This document shows, one piece after another, positions 48,991-64,000 of a stretch of 64,000 nt of DNA. The notes below the pieces were generated by a model that did no database searches, was not told the origin of the DNA, and saw only the letters and a program-made list of their open reading frames with translations. The stretch lies in the NCBI RefSeq assembly GCF_022201045.2, contig NC_068560.1:24631501-24695500 (forward strand), in the 5' to 3' direction. The DNA comes from Citrus sinensis (taxonomy: Eukaryota > Streptophyta > Magnoliopsida > Sapindales > Rutaceae). How positions within the stretch are numbered: position 1 is the stretch's first letter; each line of letters starts with the position of its first letter. Position numbers and translations under genes: made by a program.

Positions 48991-51900
48991 GATATCAAGC
49001 AAGTTTATTTAAAATGCAATGCATATCTTTATGCTCTTTTGCCACCTGAGATATCAAGCAAGTTTATTTAAAATGCACTAGGAATGAAAGCTTAATCTGA
49101 TTAAGGTTTAGAACGTGTTTTGATAAAAAAAATTGTGTATGGTCTTTGTAGCCATCCATTCACACTAGTTTGTTTCTTATGGTTACTCATTTCCTCTCCT
49201 TTTGAGTATATTTAGTTATACAGCTTGCCAAAAGGTCATTCCCAATATCTTTTCAGTAATGTCCAAATAGTGGAAACAGTTCTGCCATACACAATTAAAC
49301 CAGCAACCAGCAACCAACCTCAAATTTGTTTGAATTAGATTCCACCAACTGCTGTTTGACAATGCGGGTTTTGCTAGCTTATGGCTGCTTTTGAATTTGT
49401 TGTTCTCTGTGTATAGAATCTTGCTGATTGTTTTTTTATTTTCATTAGCCAGCCAAAGCTGTATTGGGGCCAATAGCCTTGATGCCGAGTTAATGATAAT
49501 GAACAAGTGACTGAAATTTATTTGCTAATGTTTTAAATCTCTTTGTATATAGTTACTAGATAGTTTAAATGAAATCTAATAGCTGTTCAGTTACTGATTG
49601 CAACTAAATTTTGGAATTAGTTTTCCTGTTAGCAACTAATAGATCCCAACCTTGCCTGAGAGTGCTAATTTAATTTATTAACTAAACAGGTTGCGTAAGC
49701 GAGTATCATCAATGAGAAACAGGGAGGTGTTTATTTGTTGTTTTTTTTTAAATTAATGAATCCAAATATAATTATATCCTCTAAAATTTTTAACGGTTTC
49801 CTGCTGTTTAGCTCAATAAAAAGAAACCATCTCCTTTTGATTACCGGAAATGGGTATCTTTCACGTCGTTCCTCATATTTATAATCACATCTTTCCTCAC
49901 AATGGTAACACATTAATCATTACTTTAATCACCTTGCATCATATGACATTTTGGCCCCGAAATAAATATGTAGACAGCGTGATAACAAAACCACCAAGAA
50001 ATAATAAATTTTTTTATTGGTTTCCTCTAATATCTTATATTTTCATTTTAATTTTTACTAAAATTGAAATATCAGAGAAAAAAATGATATGGAATGAGGA
50101 AAAAAAATGTGGCGTGCAGTACATTATGGATACAAAATCTTAGAAAAAGAAAATTTATTTATTTCTTTCAGTCATGTGTGATGTTTTGGAATTTACATGC
50201 GTTGATGTCGAAAAACAACCTCAACACTCAACATCTGAATTTGTTTTTTTTTTGGGAATTACAGCGCAAATCTAAGCTCAAACGCAAGTCTGATCACAAC
50301 TTTCTATACCTGCCAACCAGAAAACACGGTTAGAATATTCCGACGTAAACCCTCTAATGCTTAAGTCATAAATTATGTATAAAGGGAGAAAAAAATGAGA
50401 ATGAAGAATTATGAACGAGTTAAAGTCAAGTAATTTTCCAGTAGAGAGGTTGAAAATCTTGTAGAAGCTTTGGTTGATTTTGCTAACCCCTTCACCTGAT
50501 GCGCTCTTCAATTTAAATAGGCTTTTGGTCCTGAACAGTTACCTCCTTAACTTCAGCTCACTTTCTTCAGCAGTTGCAAGTGATTGTCAGTTTGGAGGTG
50601 GTTTAAATATTTCGTGGCACATAACTTCCCTAGAAATTAGGCTATGTTCTCTTGACTAGCAATTTTCCATGTCAAGCTAATTCTCAGGTCGGACAAAAAA
50701 TTTTGAGGTCTGATTACTTTACTTTCAGATCGGACAAATAAATTTCTCAGTCACTCATATAGCCTTGAGGTTGTATTCTTAAACTAGGTCATTCACATAG
50801 ACCTCATATCATACTTGTAAACTAGGTCACCAACATAGGCTCCAGGTTGTACTTATGAGGTTAGCTCAATAGTAATAAATTCTGAGTAGATTAGGATCGA
50901 CTATATTTCGAGACACTACCATAAAATCCAACCCAAACAACATGAATGATAAAATCTGTCCAAAATTTTATGTATGAATGAATTGTGTCATGACTAAACC
51001 AATACAATTTGGTGAGAAAAGAATTTTATTTTTTATATTTGAGTCTTCATACCCCTCAAATTGTCTCCCTAGCCCCAAATTTCAATTTATTTTATTATTT
51101 TTAAAACTTACTCTTATTAAAAATAAAAAAATTATTATTATTTTTTACTATATTTTACTCCTTCTTCCCTCTTTCTAACATAAGCATCACCTTCACCATC
51201 TATTTCTATCAACAAGAAGTTCATTACCATCATTACTACCATCAAAAAATGATCGAGTTTCAATTTAATTTAAATAAGTGGTGTTGAAGTGGCGGTGTTA
51301 GAAATTCAAATGTAGTAGAACTTAGTTCAAACATAATATAATTTTAAAAATTTTCAATAAATAACAAGTATCAAAATCAATATTTATTAAAATATTTTAT
51401 TCAATATATTTACAATTGCCAACAAAGTATTTTGCATGCGTTGAAAATGCTGAAGGATAATCTTATTATCAACACTACAAAATGCATTATTTTTTATTTA
51501 TATAGTTATACTACCATTAAATCACTTATCTCCCATCCGATTAGAATATCAATTCATTCACTACATTCATTTCAAATACTTTATTCAATTAAATTTTAAG
51601 GCGTTAAATACATGTTGTTTTATACAATATATTATTTGAAAAAATAAAATGTGTTTTACTTATCCAATTTATTTTGGGTACCCTAAAAATTTCAATTAGA
51701 AAACATGGAACGAACAACAAGCAAGTCGTTAGTGGAAATAATAGAATGGAGTTGCTGTAAGAAAAGAAAGTCAAACCAAAACGTGTCTTTAAACTTTAAT
51801 ATCTCATATTTTTTTTATATTTTTGAAATTTAGCAAGGGCTTTTATAGTAAATCAAGTTAAAAATTGACAAATATCAAAATTGGTTCAAAAATTTTCAAA

Positions 51901-52599
51901 AGTCAAGCCAGGGCTTAGCCACTACTAGCTCCAAAATGGTACCAAACCTGAGTGGTGAGTTTTACTATTATTGATGATATTGGTTTTGATTTTGCGCAAT
52001 AACTTAACATTTTGTTTAATTCCAATTTGAGTTTTGATTAAGAGTTAATATTTTGATTCAAATTATGAATCAATTAAAAAGAGAGAGAGAGAGATGTGAG
52101 ATATGAGATGTTAATCCATTGATAGTTTAAGAAAGAAAAAATATTTATTTTTTAATTACTTTTATTTTTTAATAAGGGTGATTTTGAAATAAATAATATT
52201 AATTGAATTGTGGGGCTGTGTATTTCAAAGTTTATATTTTATTGAATTTTTGACACTTGACAAACTTGAGAGATTTTTTTTAAAATAAAAAATGAAAAGA
52301 CAATAAGTTTTTTTTTTTAAACGATACAAATTAGAATCTTACTATTAACTTGTCAACTTTATCCATCAAGTATTCAAAAAAAAAATCTATATTTTACCAA
52401 AGATTTCAACTTTTGAATAGTAATATTTAAATTATACCCTCCACCTTATTAAGTCTAATTCCTAGTATTCAACATCAGTGAGTACAAGGTCAAAGTCTAC
52501 TAAAGACTCTGTATAAAAATATCAATAAATATAAATGCTTGTTACCCCATTATGACATCATCTGAATTGAATGCATGAATGAAACCATAATTTTTTTTT

Positions 52600-52600
<1 letters not shown>
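48991..52600. other. AT-rich spacer with decayed repeats
   Basis: After the 3' UTR (a short direct repeat GAGATATCAAGCAAGTTTAT occurs at about 48990 and 49047) nothing coding is recognised. The stretch holds a degenerate LTR-like block (50280-50660) and many A/T runs, including (AG)n near 52080. Confidence 0.55.
50280..50660 (-). repeat. Possible degenerate solo LTR
   Basis: Text such as AATATTCCGACGTAAACCCT and CTAATGCTTAAGTCA parallels the leader part of gypsy-type LTRs (compare CCGGCGCAAACCCTCCGACG and CTCAAGTCAGATATG in the outer Tat LTR). Boundaries and duplications are not visible, so this is a weak assignment. Confidence 0.35.
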
Positions 52601-56380
<3,780 letters not shown>

Positions 56381-56953
56381 TTACGATTAGATTTTTCTAT
56401 CAATTTAGGGTTCTAATTCTATTAGAATTAAGATTGTGTTGAACTATTATAAATAAGTGGTTATTAACATGTGTCTTAGTAAATAGTAATAAAATTAATT
56501 CCAACCCATATTAATTTTTCTCTTTTCCTTCTAAATTTTTGAATTCTTTATCTCTTCTCTCCCCTAACATCTGGCATCAGAACATATTTTTCCCAGCCAC
56601 CAATTTTTCTTTTTCTGTTCAACTAAAAAAATCTTCTCTCCCCTAACATCTGGCATCAGAACATATCCCTTCATTTTTATTATTACCTTTTCGTAAGTCA
56701 ATTACTTGCTTTAATCAAGTTTATTCCACCAACTAATTTTGACTTTTATGAGTTACGGCCATAAGCCATCAACCGACCCACCATTAGCCTCAACAAGCTC
56801 CAGCAACCACACCTAAACTACTGCCATCATCAACCGTCGACCAGCAACAGCACAACACCGAATTTCTTGATAATTTTTTTAGACATCATGATCGTTACCG
56901 TAAAGAAAATGTTGCGCAACCGTCACAAATTGGTAAAAAATTTGCAGTCTTAG

Positions 56954-57169
56954 AGTGTGTTTGGTATTGTTTTCAAATTTTATTTTTTATTTTTTGAATT
57001 TAAAAAACACTAAATACGTGTTCAGTAGCTCGTTTTTTAAAATATAAAATTCATTCTACATTTTTAACAAAAGAAGAAAACAACTTTTTCTTATTTTTCT
57101 TATTTTCTAATATAGTATTAAGTTTCAAAATGAACAATTTTCTTCCATCACCTCACAAAATAATAATAA

Positions 57170-57214
<45 letters not shown>

Positions 57215-57631
57215 TATTATTATTATTTCTTCCAAAAAATCAATTTCCCTCACAATAATCTTTTCTTTTTATATACATTATAATATTTATGTTTTCATAT
57301 ATTAATTAAATCAAATATGCAGAGTTTATCATTTTTCTTTAAATAAAAAATTAACGAGATCAATAAGATCGCCTAATTTATTCTTAAAATTAAAATAATC
57401 AAACCGATTAAATAATAAAAATAATTATTCATTACTTAATTTTAAGTTTATGCAAATTATTTCAATAATAATTCTTTAAAATATTCCTACCGAACATATT
57501 TTACGTTTTTTTCATTTTCAAGATTATTTTTAAAAATAATACCGAACATATTTTTAAATTTTAAAAATAACATTTTCACTTTCATTTTTGTTTCATAAAA
57601 ACAACATTTGAAAAATAATACTAAATAGAGC
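56954..57631. mobile_element. Inverted-repeat element (678 bp) with CTTAG duplication, carrying a microsatellite
   Basis: The left end AGTGTGTTTGGTATTGTTTT and the reverse complement of the right end, GCTCTATTTAGTATTATTTT, pair. CTTAG is present on both sides (56949-56953 and 57632-57636), and the undisrupted second copy at 57885-57895 (GAGTCTTAGCTGCT) shows the empty site. The GTGTTTGGT end is common in hAT-type MITEs, although their target duplication is normally 8 bp. No coding capacity. Confidence 0.7.
57170..57227. repeat. (ATC)n then (ATT)n microsatellite
   Basis: About 14 ATC units followed by five ATT units, inside the inverted-repeat element. Confidence 0.95.
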
Positions 57632-58149
57632 CTTAGCTGCCCAGAATAACGCTCTCAAGGTACTTCTATGGGACATTCTTGAAGGCCAGTTGTGCAAGGC
57701 AGCATAACTATCTCCTAAGTCCACATGAAGTTGGCATGTTAGAATGCAGGGACTCCACCCATCAACTATCAGCCAGCAACACCACAACCCCGAATTTTCT
57801 TGATAATTCTTTTTAGACATCATTATCTTTACCGTACTTAAAGAAAAAATAGTGCAACCATATCAAATTGATGAAAAATTTAGAGTCTTAGCTGCTCAAA
57901 ATAACGCTCTCAAGGCACTTCCACAAGACATTCTTAAAGGATTAGGCCAGTTGTGTGCAAGGCAACACAACCATCTCCTCGTCCACACATGTTAGAATGC
58001 AGGGACTCCACGAAACTCTTTATTTGCCAGCATTGTGACCATTCCAGAGAGGAGACAATTCATGTTCTCATCAAGGATTCACACTCTTGAATTCTAGCCC
58101 TCCGCAACCCTGGACTAGAACCGACACCCACTCCGCCAGTCCTTTCTTT

Positions 58150-58310
58150 ATTGGGACCAATACCCTCTGCATTACCCAAACATTTATCAACATCTATACA
58201 AGCTGAGAGACATTCTACAGAGGTTTGTTTTAATTGTGATGAGCAACTTAAGCCGGAGCATTATTGCAAACAACTTCAACTATTGCCTTTAGCAGCTGAT
58301 GTCTCCATTT
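58150..58310 (+). pseudogene. Gypsy gag zinc-knuckle remnant
   Basis: The frame contains CFNCDEQLKPEHYCK followed by QLQLLPL, which matches the CCHC knuckle of chromoviral gypsy gag proteins (C-x2-C-x4-H-x4-C pattern, with His and Cys positions kept). The rest of the element is not found, so it is an isolated relic. Confidence 0.65.
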
Positions 58311-58399
58311 ATCATCAGTCTAATACCTCAGTGGTTTTCATTCTGTCAGCACACTTTTCGATTGGAAGCCACTAACGACTATTTGAATTGAAAAAAGTT

Positions 58400-59689
58400 G
58401 GTTATTGATCTTGGCCAGAAGGCTTGCATGGGAAATGTTACCACCCTAATAGTTTATTTTTATTTCTTTTCTATTAGGGTTAGGATGACAATAGGCACTA
58501 CTTGCTATCGGTTTGTAATACTAAACCTCGTACCAGTACAAAATTTAAATTATTAAACCTAACCGCAATTCACTGTGAGTTTTAATTTTTTTTTAAGAAA
58601 GACCACCTACTGCAAATTTTGATTATTATCAAACCAATAATGACACCGAACATATTTTTTACAGGTTCTCATATTTAGAATTACAAATGTTCAACGTGTA
58701 AAATTATAACAATAACCTGAAATAGTAAAATTAAACATAAAATACTTAATTTTAAATTTAATCAATGTAAATGAAAAAAAAGAAAATTTCAACATAAATC
58801 CAACAATAAATCAAATTTAAGTATGAAATGCATAAGTCCATTAAAATTCAAAAGTGCTTTCAATTAATTAAAAAAAAACACAACAATGGCAAAGGCAGCA
58901 ACAATGGCTACATATTCAGCAACGACAGTAGCTCTAGAATCACCGGTAGAGGCATCAACAACAACAAATAGCTACCAAATCAATGATAGCGGCGGCTACA
59001 GAATTAACAGCCCTTACAATAGCTGCAACAGTATGGTGCTATTGTCAGTAAAGAAGAGAGTTGGGCACTGGCTATTTGGATTGAGAAGGGAGTTAGGTAG
59101 CAGGGTAGTGTGCGACTCATGGTCACGACTGAATGTAAATGACAAATCGGTTTCCTTTAGTTTACTTTAGATGAGAGATCGACTAAAGAAGTAGATGGAC
59201 TTTATGGGTTACACGTTGTAGCTGCGCGCACGTTTACGCATTTTATATATTTTTAGGTCTACATATTTTTAATTAAAATTTTTAAAAAATATTTGAAAAA
59301 AATATAGGTTTGGCGGATACTCATGTGAGTATTCATTGAATATTTAATAAATATCATACCCACCAGCACTTAGTGCGTATTTTGATTTGTAATACCAAAC
59401 CTATCTGCAACTTATAAAATTATCTACAACGAATGAGTTTGCAGGTACCATTACCATCCCTAAAATTAAGTTTTATAATTTAGGATTCTAATTAAATTAG
59501 AATTTAGATTGTGTTGAGCTAATATAAATAGGTGGTTCTCATTTTATTTTTGAGTAGATATTAATAAAATTAATTCCAACACATATTTATTTTTCTCTTT
59601 TCTCTATAAATTCTTACTTCTTCATCTCTTCCCTATTGAATTCTCTCTTCAAAGTCCTACAACCCTCACATTGATCAAACGCTCCAATT

Positions 59690-59690
<1 letters not shown>
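58400..59690. other. AT-rich spacer, no gene recognised
   Basis: Contains a 94-codon frame from 58886 rich in Ala, Thr and Ser at its start; it resembles no family I know and is likely chance. A poly(A)-like tract lies near 58870. Confidence 0.5.
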
Positions 59691-63590
<3,900 letters not shown>

Positions 63591-63599
63591 GTTCTAAGT

Positions 63600-64000
63600 A
63601 AAATGAGTTGTTCAAGCACTTTAATTAGTCCATAATTATACAGGGGATTTATTATGCATTAACAACCAGTTTTAGTTCCATAACTAGAAGTTAGCAGTTA
63701 ATGCATTCTCAAGTAACTAGTTTCACTCTCTCTTTCTTCAGTGACGCGGCAGAATTTATGCGGATAATAGAATCGGAGAACCGATTACTGGGCAGGTCAT
63801 ATCATGCCATCGCTCTGCAAAACGAAGTTAATGTATATAAAATGATCGAAAGCTTTTGTACTGTTTCTGCATGAAATTGTTAAGAGTATAATAAATACTA
63901 TTGTTTAGCCGTTACCTATAAGCTTAAGCTTTTGGTTGAGTTAGAGACTTTTGTCATCACTAGAAACAATTGTCTCTTGCCAACTTTATCTGACTAATTT
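63600..64000. other. Downstream spacer, no gene recognised
   Basis: Beyond the 3' UTR of the last OASTL gene nothing is identified. A short frame around 63745-63875 (SENRLLGRSYHAIALQNEVN) after a TTCTTCAG is possibly an exon of an unseen gene, but no family is recognised. Confidence 0.4.

Larger units (their letters stand above)
56830..58025 (+). repeat. Tandem duplication of ~280 bp, one copy split by an inserted element
   Basis: Landmarks CAGCAAC-CACAAC-CCGAAT, CTTGATAATT, TTTTAGACATCAT, TTACCGTA, AACGCTCTCAAGG and TTAGAATGCAGGGACTCCAC occur in one order twice: about 56,830-57,745 (interrupted at 56954-57631) and about 57,746-58,025. The text probably derives from the gag region of a gypsy element, as a zinc-knuckle fragment follows. 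Confidence 0.7.

Noticed and set aside
58886..59170. 94-codon plus-strand frame
   Set aside because: Low-complexity N-terminus, no homology recognised, no promoter or splice evidence.

Overview
This window is nuclear DNA of a flowering plant, most likely a eudicot. The evidence is short-exon, intron-rich genes with GT-AG splice sites, snRNA genes with the plant upstream element (RTCCCACATCG) plus a TATA box, and plant-type transposons (Tat-clade Ty3/gypsy, plant LINE, Mutator-like elements). I cannot name the genus from sequence alone.

Layout. 1-1.6 kb: the 5' end of an XRN4-type 5'-3' exoribonuclease gene on the minus strand. 1.6-8 kb: AT-rich intergenic DNA holding several terminal-inverted-repeat transposons, three of them with clear 9-10 bp target duplications. 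8-63.2 kb: an expanded family of cysteine synthase / O-acetylserine (thiol)lyase (OASTL) genes, all on the plus strand. There are five apparently intact genes (CDS spans 8623-11714, 42343-44787, 46637-48990, 53569-55955, 60760-63195), each with ten coding exons of near-identical size, and three broken copies (13.6-14.7, 16.5-17.3 and 19.9-21.1 kb). The first gene looks like the ordinary cytosolic OASTL. The other four resemble the CYSD1/CYSD2-like subgroup. The last two are a recent segmental duplication of about 3.8 kb.

Interleaved with the OASTL copies, and always on the minus strand, are spliceosomal snRNA genes: four U1 copies with U1-length bodies and upstream elements (12.5, 15.0, 15.9 and 45.1 kb), one decayed U1 (19.0 kb) and one U5 (18.5 kb). 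The alternating order suggests that an OASTL gene (+) and a U1 gene (-) were duplicated together.

22.3-33.4 kb: an 11.1-kb minus-strand Ty3/gypsy element of the Tat/Retand type (two RNase H domains, TTAAT target duplication). A deleted relative sits inside it in the opposite orientation, so two arrays of the same ~121-bp 3' tandem repeat lie as a large inverted repeat. 33.8-41.5 kb: an old AT-rich terminal-inverted-repeat element with a dead ~6-kb LINE inserted in it. 48.99-52.6 and 56.4-59.7 kb: AT-rich spacers with decayed retrotransposon fragments and a small inverted-repeat element containing a microsatellite.

Functionally, the OASTL enzymes would make cysteine from O-acetylserine and sulfide, or cyanoalanine from cysteine and cyanide, and the U1/U5 RNAs would serve pre-mRNA splicing. 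Nothing in the sequence links the two roles; their proximity looks like a result of local duplication.
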